This document shows positions 1 through 8,944 of a stretch of 57,427 nt of DNA, piece after piece; positions within the stretch are counted from its first letter, which is position 1; each line of letters opens with the position of its first letter. The stretch lies in NCBI GenBank assembly GCA_017552985.1, contig JAFZNO010000051.1, positions 1 to 57,427 of the forward strand, in the 5' to 3' direction. Below the pieces are notes generated by a model. The model was not told where the DNA came from. It made no database searches and saw only the letters and a list, made by a program, of their open reading frames with translations. This DNA is from Lachnospiraceae bacterium (GTDB lineage Bacteria; Bacillota; Clostridia; Lachnospirales; Lachnospiraceae). The position numbers and the translations under genes are program-made.

Positions 1-90
1 CTTAGGCTCTTCTGTCTTGACTTCTTCGGGCTTAGGCTCTTCTGTCTTGACTCCTTCGGGCTTAGGCTCTTCTGTCTTGACTTCTTCAGT
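1..90 (-). repeat. 30-bp tandem repeat encoding KPEEVKTEEP
   Basis: Three near-identical 30-base units start at 1, 31 and 61, each coding ten residues on the minus strand. The array continues beyond the left edge and decays into imperfect Glu/Lys units up to about base 450. It is a coding repeat in the tail of the membrane protein. Confidence 0.85.
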
Positions 91-1869
91 CTCAGTCTCT
101 TCCGGTATAATCACCTCAGACTTAATTTCTTCGGTTTTAACCTCTGCCGGTTTTGTCTCTTCAGCTTTGATCACCGCGAACTTAATTTCTTCAAGATCAT
201 TCTCTTCTTGTCTCGGTTCCTCAGCTCTGATAACCTCGAACTTGATCTCTTCGGGCTTATCTTCTTCCGGCTTAACGTCTTCTTGTTCAATCTTAACTTC
301 TTCTTGTTCGGACTTTTCAAGTATGTTTTCTTCGAGTTTTTTCTCTTCAAACTTGATTTCTTCGAACTTGAATTCTTCCTGCTTGCTCTCCTCTGAATCG
401 TTCTCTGCAGATTCAGCCTTTACTTGTTCCGTTTTTTCAAAATCATTCTCTTCCGGTGCGTTCTCGACTAGTTCGATTACTTCTAAATCGCCATCATCCG
501 TTTTTTCTTCACTGTCGTCTTCAAGGTTTTGAGTTGACTCTTTATCTTTACCATCATCAACTGTTTCTATCACAGTCTCTGCAACTTCTTTTTCTTTTGC
601 AGTTTCTTCCTGACTAGCAAAGATGGCCTCAACTCCTATTCCCGCAAGAATAAACATACAGGAAAGGAACAAAAGGGTCCCGTCAAACGGAACGTCCATT
701 ACTCTATTTGCCATGTCGCCCGTTTGCAGATAATAGTAGATGGAATTTACTTGGAAAACTACCATGCCAAACGCAGCAACAAGAATACCAACCCAGGGAC
801 TTAATTTCTCCCTTCCGTTATTCATCAGGAACGCAAAAATGGCGATGGTTAAACAAATAACGCATGCCACGCTTAACCAAGTTCCCCAAAAGCCTTCAAA
901 GGAATACCAAAAATAATCGTTTAACTGCGTTGTCAGAATGGTCTTCGGCCGGAAGCATTGCCCCCAATGACTCAGCACTGCGACAAATCCTTTTCCTGCC
1001 GTCAGGGACTTCACGAAAATGCTTGCGAGAAAACCGAAAGCGCAGCTTGGGAAAAGAAGAAGCATGGATACCCATCTTTCTTTTTTGTCATCCAAATGCC
1101 AGACGGAACAAGCCACGATCAACAGGGTAAAACAAAATACGTCAAAATAGCCTGCAACACCGATGACAATACCCGTTAGAATGCTGAGCCAAATGGCATG
1201 TTTATTGTTTTTTAAGTAAGTACCAATCAAGAGAAGTCCAATGCCATAGATGAGGAAAACCAAGGATTCCGCGGACAAAACCACCGCACCATAGGCAACG
1301 AACTGATGAAGAAAATAGAATCCCGCAAACACTAGCGCCGGTAATCTTCCGGCAAGTTTCCGGACGGCAAAGAACCACGTTATTCCTGCCAATATGTTCA
1401 AGATCAGTTGGAATCTAATGCAAAAATAAGGCGTATTGCCAAACCAAAAACAAATTCCGTGCAGAATCCTGACGTAAACGTCTTCCGCCCCAGCAAAATT
1501 TTCCGGCACCGTCTCTCCCAGACGGATCGCGGAAAGTTGATACAACGCTCCTGGCTGCGCATTGGACAAATACTTCAATCGCAGAAAAATGCCGCAGCCT
1601 GCGATTGCAAGAAAGAACAGGATTTCCAGGATCAAATAAAGAATTTTCCCCTCTTCTGCCTTTCCATTCCATTTTTTCTTCAGGCGAAACGCCAAAACGC
1701 TAAAAAGTCCTCCAAAAAGAAGGACTCCCGCATAAATTCCAAATATAACCGTTCCCTGCACTCCAAACTGCACGCAAAGACCAAACGTGGCATAGTATCC
1801 CACCACGCAGGTCATCACAACTAAAACCATCCATAGGACGTAACTTAGCTTTGTTCTTTTCCAACTCAT
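1..1869 (-). CDS. Multi-spanning membrane protein (GT-C glycosyltransferase-like) with Glu/Lys repeat tail, 3' end outside window
   Basis: The minus frame is open from an ATG at 1869 to base 1 (623 codons), so the stop lies outside the window. The first ~420 residues hold about ten hydrophobic segments with short loops, in the style of GT-C membrane glycosyltransferases or their relatives, although I see no clear catalytic motif. After the last segment (about 690-620 in DNA) the protein turns into a long hydrophilic Glu/Lys/Pro tail rich in EE-V/I-K motifs that ends, as far as visible, in perfect ten-residue units (KPEEVKTEEP). It follows the GT2 gene by 28 bases, so the two are probably one unit: the GT2 enzyme would make a polyprenyl-phosphate sugar that a GT-C type membrane enzyme uses. 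Function is inferred from context and topology only. Confidence 0.6.
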   Translation of the reverse strand, partial: MSWKRTKLSYVLWMVLVVMTCVVGYYATFGLCVQFGVQGTVIFGIYAGVLLFGGLFSVLAFRLKKKWNGKAEEGKILYLILEILFFLAIAGCGIFLRLKYLSNAQPGALYQLSAIRLGETVPENFAGAEDVYVRILHGICFWFGNTPYFCIRFQLILNILAGITWFFAVRKLAGRLPALVFAGFYFLHQFVAYGAVVLSAESLVFLIYGIGLLLIGTYLKNNKHAIWLSILTGIVIGVAGYFDVFCFTLLIVACSVWHLDDKKERWVSMLLLFPSCAFGFLASIFVKSLTAGKGFVAVLSHWGQCFRPKTILTTQLNDYFWYSFEGFWGTWLSVACVICLTIAIFAFLMNNGREKLSPWVGILVAAFGMVVFQVNSIYYYLQTGDMANRVMDVPFDGTLLFLSCMFILAGIGVEAIFASQEETAKEKEVAETVIETVDDGKDKESTQNLEDDSEEKTDDGDLEVIELVENAPEENDFEKTEQVKAESAENDSEESKQEEFKFEEIKFEEKKLEENILEKSEQEEVKIEQEDVKPEEDKPEEIKFEVIRAEEPRQEENDLEEIKFAVIKAEETKPAEVKTEEIKSEVIIPEETETEEVKTEEPKPEGVKTEEPKPEEVKTEEPK

Positions 1870-1897
1870 TTGTTTTCCGGCTCCCGCTTAAGCGTAT

Positions 1898-2869
1898 TCA
1901 AGGCGCGTTATCAGTTTCCGTTTCAGAGGACAAAACTTTTTCAACGTTGTATCTCGGCCTGTGCTTTACTTCCATGTAGATTTTGCCAATGTATTGGCCA
2001 ACCAGGCCAATCGCCAAAAGATTTAATCCGCCCAAAAACCAAAGGGATAAGATCAGTGAAGTCCAGCCCGGTTCAACGTTTCCCGTAAAATAAGAGATCA
2101 ATGCATAGATTGCGGCGATCACGGAAAGAAATACGATAATAAATCCAAGACCGAGCACCATGGAAATCGGCTTGACGCTAAATGAAGAAATCCCGTTAAA
2201 CGCAAGCGCCAACATCTTCTTCAGGGGATACTTGGATTCTCCCGCAACCCGTTCCTTTCGGTCATAATAGACCTTTTCCGTCTGATAACCGATCAGCGGA
2301 ACGATGCCTCTAAGGTATAAGTTATTCTCCTGATATTTGGAGAATTCTTCCACGGCCCTCTTACTCATTAGACGGAAATCCGCATGATTATATACGGATT
2401 TCACGCCCATAAAGTTCATTAGTTTGTAAAAACACTGTGCCGTGGTACGCTTGAAAAACGTATCCGTTTTCCGTTCTTTTCTGACACCGTAAACAATGTC
2501 GTTTCCTGCATGAAACTGATCGATCATCTCTTCGATCACCGCCACGTCATCCTGCAGGTCAGCATCGATGGAGACCGTGACGTCACTGAGGTCCTTTGCC
2601 GTGAGCAGACCGGCCGTGAGCGCATATTGATGTCCCACGTTGCCTGCAAGCTTAAGGCCGCAAACCTTTTTCGGGAACTCTTTGTGTTCTTCTTCAATAA
2701 GTTCCCAAGTCCGGTCTTTACTTCCGTCATTAACGAACAGAATAAAGCTCTCTTCGGCAATTTTTCCTTTTTTGACCAAGTCGTCCAATACTTCACGAAG
2801 CGTTTTCGATGCGATTTTCAGCACCTCTTCTTCGTTATAGCATGGCACGACGATCGCCAGTTTCTCCAT
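1898..2869 (-). CDS. GT2 family polyprenyl-phosphate glycosyltransferase (GtrB/DPM1-like)
   Basis: A 323-residue family 2 glycosyltransferase that transfers a sugar from a nucleotide donor to undecaprenyl phosphate at the inner face of the membrane. The N-terminal GT-A domain starts at once with the beta-strand IVVPCYNEEE, followed by the metal-binding SIDADLQDD motif near residue 95. Two transmembrane helices lie near residues 230-255 and 265-290, the usual layout of GtrB, ArnC and bacterial DPM1 homologues. I chose the ATG at 2869 because AAGGAG lies just upstream; a longer frame to 2905 would overlap metY and has no better site. The metY stop is 10 bases upstream, so the gene is probably cotranscribed with it and with the membrane protein downstream. 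The sugar donor cannot be told from sequence. Confidence 0.85.
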   Translation of the reverse strand: MEKLAIVVPCYNEEEVLKIASKTLREVLDDLVKKGKIAEESFILFVNDGSKDRTWELIEEEHKEFPKKVCGLKLAGNVGHQYALTAGLLTAKDLSDVTVSIDADLQDDVAVIEEMIDQFHAGNDIVYGVRKERKTDTFFKRTTAQCFYKLMNFMGVKSVYNHADFRLMSKRAVEEFSKYQENNLYLRGIVPLIGYQTEKVYYDRKERVAGESKYPLKKMLALAFNGISSFSVKPISMVLGLGFIIVFLSVIAAIYALISYFTGNVEPGWTSLILSLWFLGGLNLLAIGLVGQYIGKIYMEVKHRPRYNVEKVLSSETETDNAP

Positions 2870-2879
2870 TTGTACTCCT

Positions 2880-4163
2880 TTAAACCTGAGCCAACGCCTG
2901 CTCAAGATCTTCGATAATGTCGTTTACGTTCTCAATGCCAACCGAAAAACGAATCAGATCCGGCGCAATGCCTGCCGCCATAAGCTGCTCATCCGTCATC
3001 TGACGGTGTGTGTGGCTGGCGGGATGAAGCACGCAGGTTCTGGCATCAGCAACGTGCGTAACGATGGCAGCAAGCTTTAAGTGATCCATAAGCTGCTCGG
3101 AAACCTTTCTTCCGCCCTTCAGGCCAAATGCAATAACGCCACAGGTGCCGTTCGGCATGTATTTCATTGCGAGCTCATGATACTTATTGCTCTTTAATCC
3201 GGCATAATTTACCCATGCCACCTTCTCATGAGCCTCCAGGAACTCTGCAACCTTCTGGGCGTTTGAGCAATGTTTCTCCATGCGCAGGGGCAAAGTCTCC
3301 AGGCCAATGTTCAAAAGGAATGCATTCTGAGGAGACTGAATGGAACCAAGGTCTCTCATCAGCTGTGCGGTTGCCTTCGTGATATAAGCACCCTTTCCAA
3401 ATTTCTTGGTATAAGTAATGCCGTGATAGGATTCATCCGGCGTAGTCAGTCCAGGAAATTTGTCAGCATATTTCTCCCAATCAAAGTTTCCGGAATCAAC
3501 AATGCATCCGCCTACGGTCATGGCATGTCCGTCCATGTATTTCGTGGTGGAGTGCGTTACGATGTCTACTCCCCACTCAAAAGGACGGCAATTGATCGGC
3601 GTTGCAAAGGTATTGTCAACGATCAGGGGAACGCCATGCTCGTGAGCAACCTTCGCAAACTTCTCAAAATCAAGAATAACGTTCGTAGGGTTGGAAATGG
3701 ATTCAGCAAGAACACATTTCGTATTCTCACGGAATGCCTTGGAAAGCTCCTCAGCGGGAAGATCAGGATCCACAACCGTACATTCGATTCCCATCTTCTG
3801 CATGGTAACCGTCAACAGATTAAAGGTTCCCCCATACACCGAGGAGGACATGATGCAGTGATCGCCTGCCTCACAAATATTAAATACCGCATAGTAGTTT
3901 GCAGCCTGTCCGGAACTGGTCAGCATTGCAGCCACTCCGCCTTCAAGGTCACAGATCTTTGCGGCAACGTAATCATTGGTCGGATTCTGTAATCTCGTGT
4001 AAAAATATCCGCTGTCCTCAAGGTCAAACAGCCTTCCCATCTGTTCGGAAGTCTCATACTTAAAGGTGGTACTCTGATAAATCGGAAGCACGCGGGGCTC
4101 ACCCTTCTTCGGCTGCCATCCTGATTGAACGCACTTAGTTTCAATTCTGTACTGTTTTCCCAT
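2880..4163 (-). CDS. metY: O-acetylhomoserine sulfhydrylase / aminocarboxypropyltransferase
   Basis: A 427-residue PLP enzyme of the Cys/Met metabolism family, fitting homocysteine synthesis from O-acetylhomoserine and sulfide. Visible family marks are the N-terminal PIYQSTTF segment, the tyrosine/arginine cofactor-phosphate region YFYTRLQNPT, the TSSGQAAN stretch and the Schiff-base lysine K208 in THSTTKYMDG. Length agrees with MetY rather than the shorter MetB/MetC. The ATG at 4163 has GGAGG five bases upstream; the GTG at 4175 lies inside that Shine-Dalgarno and was rejected. It follows yebC by 51 bases with no terminator in between and no S-box-like leader. A methionine gamma-lyase activity cannot be excluded by eye. 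Confidence 0.88.
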   Translation of the reverse strand: MGKQYRIETKCVQSGWQPKKGEPRVLPIYQSTTFKYETSEQMGRLFDLEDSGYFYTRLQNPTNDYVAAKICDLEGGVAAMLTSSGQAANYYAVFNICEAGDHCIMSSSVYGGTFNLLTVTMQKMGIECTVVDPDLPAEELSKAFRENTKCVLAESISNPTNVILDFEKFAKVAHEHGVPLIVDNTFATPINCRPFEWGVDIVTHSTTKYMDGHAMTVGGCIVDSGNFDWEKYADKFPGLTTPDESYHGITYTKKFGKGAYITKATAQLMRDLGSIQSPQNAFLLNIGLETLPLRMEKHCSNAQKVAEFLEAHEKVAWVNYAGLKSNKYHELAMKYMPNGTCGVIAFGLKGGRKVSEQLMDHLKLAAIVTHVADARTCVLHPASHTHRQMTDEQLMAAGIAPDLIRFSVGIENVNDIIEDLEQALAQV

Positions 4164-4214
4164 GTTTTCCTCCACGTCAGCTTTCTTCTGACTCTTTTCT
4201 ATAGTATTCGGTCA

Positions 4215-4943
4215 TTACTCATCCCAGTTGTGATATACAGCCTGAACGTCATCATCCTCGTCCAGAATGTCGAGCGTTCTCTGAAGGTTCTTGATTGCAG
4301 TCTCATCCGTGAGTTCCACGTAGTTCTGGGGGATCATGGTCACTTCAGCGCTCATCATGGGAATTCCTGCATCCTCCAGACTCTTTCTAACCTGTTCAAA
4401 GGAATCGGGATCCGTCAATACCTCGAAGCTGTCCTCTTCCTCACTGAAATCCTCTGCACCCGCATCCAACGCGATCATCATCAGGTCGTCTGCTTCCATG
4501 TCGCATTCTTCCTTGTCGATGATGATCTGGCCTTTCTTGTCAAACATGAAGGACACGCATCCGGGAGTGCCGATGTTGCCCTGGCCCTTGGTAAACGCGC
4601 TTCTTACGTTTGCAGCCGTACGGTTCGTATTGTCAGTCAGCGCATCCACGATGATCGCGATGCCGTTAGGACCGTAGCCTTCGTAGGTCACGTACTTATA
4701 GTTTACGCTGCCCACGTCTCCTGCGGCCTTTTTGATGCCACGCTCAATGGTATCGTTAGGCATGTTGTTTGCCTTTGCCTTTGCGATTACTGTTGCAAGC
4801 TTAAAGTTATTGTTGGGATCCGGACCGCCTTCCTTTACGGCAACGGCGATCTCACGGCCGATAATGGTAAAGATCTTGCCCTTAGCGGCATCGTTCTTCT
4901 CCTTCTTATGCTTAATGTTTGCAAATTTGGAATGTCCTGACAT
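4215..4943 (-). CDS. yebC: YebC/TACO1 family translation or transcription factor
   Basis: A 242-residue protein with the family start MSGHSKFANIKHKKEKND and the domain II/III signatures NNFKLATVIAKAKANNMPND and TYEGYGPNGIAI. The family was long annotated as DNA-binding regulators (PmpR); newer work on relatives points to relief of ribosome stalling at proline stretches. Nothing in the sequence decides between these. The acidic C terminus (DILDEDDDVQAVYHNWDE) is normal for the family. A good sigma-A promoter lies at 5004-5032 and a Shine-Dalgarno AAAAAAGGAG precedes the ATG. metY follows on the same strand. Confidence 0.95.
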   Translation of the reverse strand: MSGHSKFANIKHKKEKNDAAKGKIFTIIGREIAVAVKEGGPDPNNNFKLATVIAKAKANNMPNDTIERGIKKAAGDVGSVNYKYVTYEGYGPNGIAIIVDALTDNTNRTAANVRSAFTKGQGNIGTPGCVSFMFDKKGQIIIDKEECDMEADDLMMIALDAGAEDFSEEEDSFEVLTDPDSFEQVRKSLEDAGIPMMSAEVTMIPQNYVELTDETAIKNLQRTLDILDEDDDVQAVYHNWDE

Positions 4944-5003
4944 GGTACTTTACTCCTTTTTTTCCTATATGTTTTTTTGTTTTCAGAAACAAGCTTACCC
5001 TTT

Positions 5004-5032
5004 AGTATAACGTTATTTCTTATTTTCTTCAA
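5004..5032 (-). promoter_or_regulatory. Sigma-A promoter for yebC
   Basis: On the minus strand TTGAAG (5027-5032), a 17-base spacer and TATACT (5004-5009) lie about 60 bases upstream of yebC. It sits between mazF and yebC and marks the start of the yebC-metY-glycosyltransferase run. Confidence 0.75.
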
Positions 5033-5070
5033 GATTTTTTCTGTTTGTATCTTTGATTTTGTCCGTATTC

Positions 5071-5412
5071 TTATGTAGATAGTTCTAAGCTGATCCGAAG
5101 TGCGCGGTCGATCCTTTGCATGACTTCTCCCTCAAGATGACAGACTTTATCGCGAAGCCTCTTTTTGTCAATGGTCCGAAGCTGCTCCAATAACACCACG
5201 GAATCCCTCTCCACGTCATAACTTCCGGAGCTGATCTCAATGTGCGTAGGCAGCTTAGCCTTATTCATCCTGCTGGTGATCGCAGCGATGATCACGGTGG
5301 GACTGTGTCTGTTGCCCACGTCGTTCTGAACGATCAATACGGGTCTGATGCCTCCCTGTTCCGAGCCTACCACCGGTCTTAAGTCAGCGTAATACACGTC
5401 TCCTCTTCTCAT
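5071..5412 (-). CDS. ndoA: MazF/EndoA family mRNA interferase, no antitoxin gene beside it
   Basis: A 113-residue toxin of the MazF/PemK family, which cleaves mRNA at short sequence motifs. Seen are the N-terminal [20 protein letters not shown] fold segment, the RPVLIVQND strand and the [10 protein letters not shown] core, all close to EndoA (NdoA) of Bacillus. The ATG at 5412 has GGAGG at the right distance; the longer frame to 5457 is not preferred. In many Firmicutes mazF follows alr with a small antitoxin gene in between. Here only 70 bases separate the alr stop from the toxin start, and no antitoxin frame fits there. The gene is probably the last of the rex-nnr-alr operon; no clear terminator follows. 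Confidence 0.9.
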   Translation of the reverse strand: MRRGDVYYADLRPVVGSEQGGIRPVLIVQNDVGNRHSPTVIIAAITSRMNKAKLPTHIEISSGSYDVERDSVVLLEQLRTIDKKRLRDKVCHLEGEVMQRIDRALRISLELST

Positions 5413-5482
5413 AAAACCTCCACTTATCATAAATGACTTCATGGATAGTCTTTCCATATTTCTCTGAGGTATACGTGTTTCC

Positions 5483-6664
5483 TTAATCCTGATAATAATC
5501 CCTAACGGCTACGGGTTCGCCCTTTACGTAAAATACGCGGGGAATTCTCTTTCCCAGATCACAGACAAGCTCATAATTAAATCTCCCCGAGAGATCGCCC
5601 AAGAGTTCCGCGGTGATCCCGTCTCCGATCAGCGTCACTTCATCGCCGTTTTCGCAATCCATGATCTCGCTTACGTCCACCATAAATTGATCCATGCAAA
5701 CCCTGCCAAGAATGGGTGCTTTTTTCCCGCGGATCATGACAAAGCCTTTGGACGATAGGCTTCTCGGATACCCGTCGCCGTAGCCTACCGGAATGGTTGC
5801 CACTCGCATGGGGTGATCTGCCGTAAAGGTCCCGCCGTAGCTGATGCTCTGCCCTGGCATAACGTCCTTCACGTATACTACGTGACTGTGCAGGCTAAGT
5901 ACCGGTTTAAGCGGTACGACTTCCTTGCTCACTTCATCTGAAGGATATAAGCCGTACAGCGTGATTCCTGCGCGCACCAGATCCAGGTTTGCCTCTGGGA
6001 TTTCCAAGATTCCCGCGCTGTTTGAGCAATGCTTTAAAGGGATTTTGATCCCAAATTTCTTTTCGATGGATTCCGTGAATGAATTGAACTTTCTAAGCTG
6101 TTCCCGGGCATTCTCCTTGTCATACTCGTCAGCCCTTGCAAAGTGGGTAAACACGCCCTCCAGCTCCAAATGAGGAAACGAAAGCAACCTCTCAACAAAA
6201 GCAAGTCCCGTCTCGTCAGGAGCAACGCCAATCCTTCCCATGCCCGTGTCCACCTTGACGTGAACCTTAAAATTCTTTCCAGCCGCAACGGCTGCCTTTT
6301 CCAACTGTTCCAGCGTATCTTCGCGGAATACGGCGGGACGGATGTCATTCTCCGCCATCATTTGATAACTGTAAGGAAACGTATAGGCAAGGATCAAAAT
6401 CGGTTTTTGGATCCCGCTGACGCGAAGCAAATGTGCCTCTTCCGGCGTTGCCGTCGCATAGCCCCAAACAAAATCCAATGGTTCCAACACGCCCGCGATC
6501 TGCGCCGCGCCATGTCCATAGCCGTCCGTCTTGATCACGGCCAACATCTTCGTCTCTTGATGAAGATGCTCTTTCATGTTTTTCATGTTTTCCACGGCTG
6601 CGTCCAGATCAATGTCCACGCGCACCCGCTGATAGGTTTCTACGGATTCCCGAATTCCCAACAT
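5483..6664 (-). CDS. alr: Alanine racemase
   Basis: A 393-residue fold-type III PLP enzyme that interconverts L- and D-alanine for peptidoglycan. The PLP lysine is K45 in [12 protein letters not shown], and the second catalytic residue is the tyrosine Y276 in SISYGGTF. Family motifs [16 protein letters not shown] and [12 protein letters not shown] are all present, and the length is typical. The ATG at 6664 has AGAGGAG upstream. The gene starts 12 bases after the nnr stop and is followed by mazF, a common order in Firmicutes. Confidence 0.97.
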   Translation of the reverse strand: MLGIRESVETYQRVRVDIDLDAAVENMKNMKEHLHQETKMLAVIKTDGYGHGAAQIAGVLEPLDFVWGYATATPEEAHLLRVSGIQKPILILAYTFPYSYQMMAENDIRPAVFREDTLEQLEKAAVAAGKNFKVHVKVDTGMGRIGVAPDETGLAFVERLLSFPHLELEGVFTHFARADEYDKENAREQLRKFNSFTESIEKKFGIKIPLKHCSNSAGILEIPEANLDLVRAGITLYGLYPSDEVSKEVVPLKPVLSLHSHVVYVKDVMPGQSISYGGTFTADHPMRVATIPVGYGDGYPRSLSSKGFVMIRGKKAPILGRVCMDQFMVDVSEIMDCENGDEVTLIGDGITAELLGDLSGRFNYELVCDLGKRIPRVFYVKGEPVAVRDYYQD

Positions 6665-6676
6665 TTCTAACTCCTC

Positions 6677-8203
6677 TCACTGCGGTATCAGATCTCTCGC
6701 CATCACACCATGCTCACCCTTGCCTCTCGCGGCATTTTCTCCCATGAGTCCGTGATAGCGGACCGCCTTGCACGCCAAAAGAAAAGCATCTGCTTCCGCT
6801 CCTTTTGACTGTGCAAGAAATGCGGTGATCATTCCGGCAAGGACGTCGCCGCTTCCCGCAGTAGCCATTCCTGAATTTCCTGAAAGATTTAGGCATGCCG
6901 GACGTCCGTCAGCACAGATAAACGTACGGGCATCCTTTGCGACAACGATCGCGCCTATTTCCTTTGAAAGCCTTCCGGCATATTCCCTGACTGCCAGCTT
7001 CAGCTGGGCCAGTTTCATTTTTTCATTCACAAAAAGTCCGTTCCACAGACGAAGCATTTCTAACAGATGCGGCGTAAGAATGATCGTCCTGCCCAGTCTC
7101 GCCTGTTCCTTTACGGCATTGATTCTCTCTTCTGATTCCGAGATCAGATTGATCGCGTCCGCGTCGAGCACCAACGGTTTCTGAATTATGCGTTCATCAA
7201 CCTTTTCCAGAATGATCTTAAGCGCCGCTGCTGCGTTTTCCCCCTTGCCAAGTCCAGGTCCAATGCAGATGACGTCGCACCATTCAAGTGCGTCACGAAT
7301 CGTTTCCGCCTCATCAATGGATCCAAATAATGCTTCCGGCATGATTTGTTGAACGATCACGCGATTTCCCGGATCGGTCAATACCTTTACCATGCCTGCA
7401 CCCGCACCATAACATGCCTTCGCGCATAGCACGGCCGCTCCGGCCATCTGGAATCCTCCTGCAACGATCAAAGCCTTTCCAAAAGTGCCCTTATTTCCAT
7501 CCCTTCGCCTTTTGGGAAGCAAACTGCTCACGTCTTCTTCCAAGGTAAAGCAATCTGGCACAGTGCCCAAAAAAGCACGTTCTGAAATGCCTACGTCCTT
7601 CAGAATGATTTCCCCCGCGCAGTCACAACCGGGATAGAGCCAAAGTCCTATTTTTTCAAATCCAAACGTGATGGTAAAGTCCGCAACGAATGCCGCGCCA
7701 AGGATGCGTCCGTCATCCGAGCAGACGCCGCTTGGCACGTCCAATGCCACCTTTACACCTTTTAATGAGTTCGCTTTTTCCACGGCTTGCAGCCATTCAC
7801 CGGAAAGGTTTCTGGAGAGTCCAACGCCAAACAATGCGTCTACGACAAAGTCATATGCCTTTTCTTCCAGAGTATTAACAAAGCTAACCGGATATGCGTT
7901 TAAGATGCTTTTTTGAGCACGCCAGGAATCCGTCGCCTTCGCTTCCTCTCCCACCAGCGTCACTTCCACGCAAACGCCAGCCTCGCAGAGCATTCTGGCA
8001 AGCGCAAGACCGTCTCCGCCATTATTGCCGTATCCGGCAAGGATCAATGCAAAAGCATTTTGCTTTACTAATCCTTTTTCCCTCAGCACGTAAAAGCTCT
8101 CAAGCGCTGCCCTTTCCATAAGGACTAGCGACGGAATGCCAATTCTTTCCATCGTGTTCTTGTCCAGTCTCTTCATTTCAGCGCCAGTCACAAGATAACG
8201 CAT
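6677..8203 (-). CDS. nnr: Bifunctional NAD(P)H-hydrate epimerase / ADP-dependent NAD(P)HX dehydratase
   Basis: A 508-residue fused repair enzyme. The N-terminal YjeF_N-type domain (about 1-215) carries GYGNNGGDGLALAR and VDALFGVGLS, typical of the epimerase that equilibrates R- and S-NAD(P)HX. The C-terminal ribokinase-like domain (about 230-505) has KALIVAGG and the ATP/ADP-binding NSGMATAGSGDVLAGMI motif of the dehydratase. Together they restore hydrated NADH and NADPH. The start ATG at 8203 abuts the rex stop codon, so translation is likely coupled. Pairing of this repair enzyme with the NADH sensor Rex makes functional sense. Confidence 0.95.
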   Translation of the reverse strand: MRYLVTGAEMKRLDKNTMERIGIPSLVLMERAALESFYVLREKGLVKQNAFALILAGYGNNGGDGLALARMLCEAGVCVEVTLVGEEAKATDSWRAQKSILNAYPVSFVNTLEEKAYDFVVDALFGVGLSRNLSGEWLQAVEKANSLKGVKVALDVPSGVCSDDGRILGAAFVADFTITFGFEKIGLWLYPGCDCAGEIILKDVGISERAFLGTVPDCFTLEEDVSSLLPKRRRDGNKGTFGKALIVAGGFQMAGAAVLCAKACYGAGAGMVKVLTDPGNRVIVQQIMPEALFGSIDEAETIRDALEWCDVICIGPGLGKGENAAAALKIILEKVDERIIQKPLVLDADAINLISESEERINAVKEQARLGRTIILTPHLLEMLRLWNGLFVNEKMKLAQLKLAVREYAGRLSKEIGAIVVAKDARTFICADGRPACLNLSGNSGMATAGSGDVLAGMITAFLAQSKGAEADAFLLACKAVRYHGLMGENAARGKGEHGVMARDLIPQ

Positions 8204-8854
8204 TTATTCCTCCTGCTCCTTGCGATAACGGGTCAAATTATATGATAACTTCATCAAACTGTCGGAAAGATGTACGTTCTCAACCTGGATCCCCTTGGGA
8301 AGGTTCAAGTCAACGTGCGCAAAATTCCAGATCGCTTTGATGCCATTCTGAGCGAGCTTGTCAGCAACGCCCACGGCGCTGGTTTTCGGGAGAGTCAGAA
8401 CGGCTATGTCAATGTCATTTTCCCGGACAAAGCTTTCCATCTCTTCCATGGGCATGACTTTAACGCCCCGAACCGTACTTCCAATCACGTCAGGGTTTTG
8501 GTCAAACATGCCCTTTAACAGGAATCCGCGGCGTTCAAAATTCAGATAGTTTCCAAGTGCGCGACCCAGATTGCCTGAGCCGACAATGATAAAGTTATGG
8601 GTTTGATCCAAGCCAAGGATCTTACCGATCTCACGATACAGATACTCTACGTTATAACCATACCCCTGCTGTCCAAAACCGCCGAAATTATTGAAATCCT
8701 GGCGGATCTGGGATGCCGTGACCTTCATCAGTTCACTGAGATCCTGGGACGAGATCCGTTCCACGCCGGCATCGCGAAGTTCCCCTAAATAACGAAAATA
8801 TCTAGGCAGGCGTCCAATGACTGCCTGGGAAATTCCCTTCTCATTTTCCGTCAA
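8204..8854 (-). CDS. rex: Redox-sensing transcriptional repressor Rex
   Basis: A 216-residue repressor that leaves DNA when it binds NADH. The N-terminal winged helix (about 1-80) has LPRYFRYLGEL and the recognition segment TASQIRQDFNNFGGFGQQGY; the Rossmann domain follows with IIVGSGNLGRAL and the C-terminal domain-swapped helix. The frame opens with a TTG at 8852-8854, preceded by GGAGGG eight bases away, and no in-frame ATG fits. Its promoter carries a Rex-like palindrome (8913-8930), suggesting autoregulation of rex-nnr-alr-mazF. Divergent pairing with an ABC-F gene is also seen around Bacillus ydiF and rex. Confidence 0.97.
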   Translation of the reverse strand: MTENEKGISQAVIGRLPRYFRYLGELRDAGVERISSQDLSELMKVTASQIRQDFNNFGGFGQQGYGYNVEYLYREIGKILGLDQTHNFIIVGSGNLGRALGNYLNFERRGFLLKGMFDQNPDVIGSTVRGVKVMPMEEMESFVRENDIDIAVLTLPKTSAVGVADKLAQNGIKAIWNFAHVDLNLPKGIQVENVHLSDSLMKLSYNLTRYRKEQEE

Positions 8855-8901
8855 GGCGAAAGCCCTCCGTTTCCATGATATTTTTTCTTTTATATCTATA
8901 G

Positions 8902-8930
8902 ACTATACCACTTTGTTAAAACCGTGTCAA
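8902..8930 (-). promoter_or_regulatory. Sigma-A promoter of the rex operon
   Basis: Minus strand: consensus TTGACA (8925-8930), spacer of 17, TATAGT (8902-8907). It is a near-perfect vegetative promoter about 50 bases upstream of the rex TTG start and overlaps the Rex-like operator. Confidence 0.85.
8913..8930. promoter_or_regulatory. Candidate Rex operator overlapping the rex promoter
   Basis: The 18 bases read TTGTTAAAACCGTGTCAA on the plus strand. The Rex consensus is TTGTTAA, four bases, TTAACAA. One half-site is perfect; the other matches four of seven positions. It covers the -35 box and most of the spacer of the rex promoter, the expected place for an autorepressor. Assignment is by consensus only. 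Confidence 0.55.
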
Positions 8931-8944
8931 TCTAATATCTCACC

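Noticed and set aside
17-532. Plus-strand frame rich in Ser, Leu and Thr
   Set aside because: It is the antisense image of the Glu/Lys repeat tail on the minus strand.
4164-4214. S-box riboswitch before metY
   Set aside because: The gap to yebC is only 51 bases and holds just a five-base hairpin.
5413-5482. Antitoxin gene between alr and mazF
   Set aside because: Too short, and the only open frame is an extension of mazF itself.
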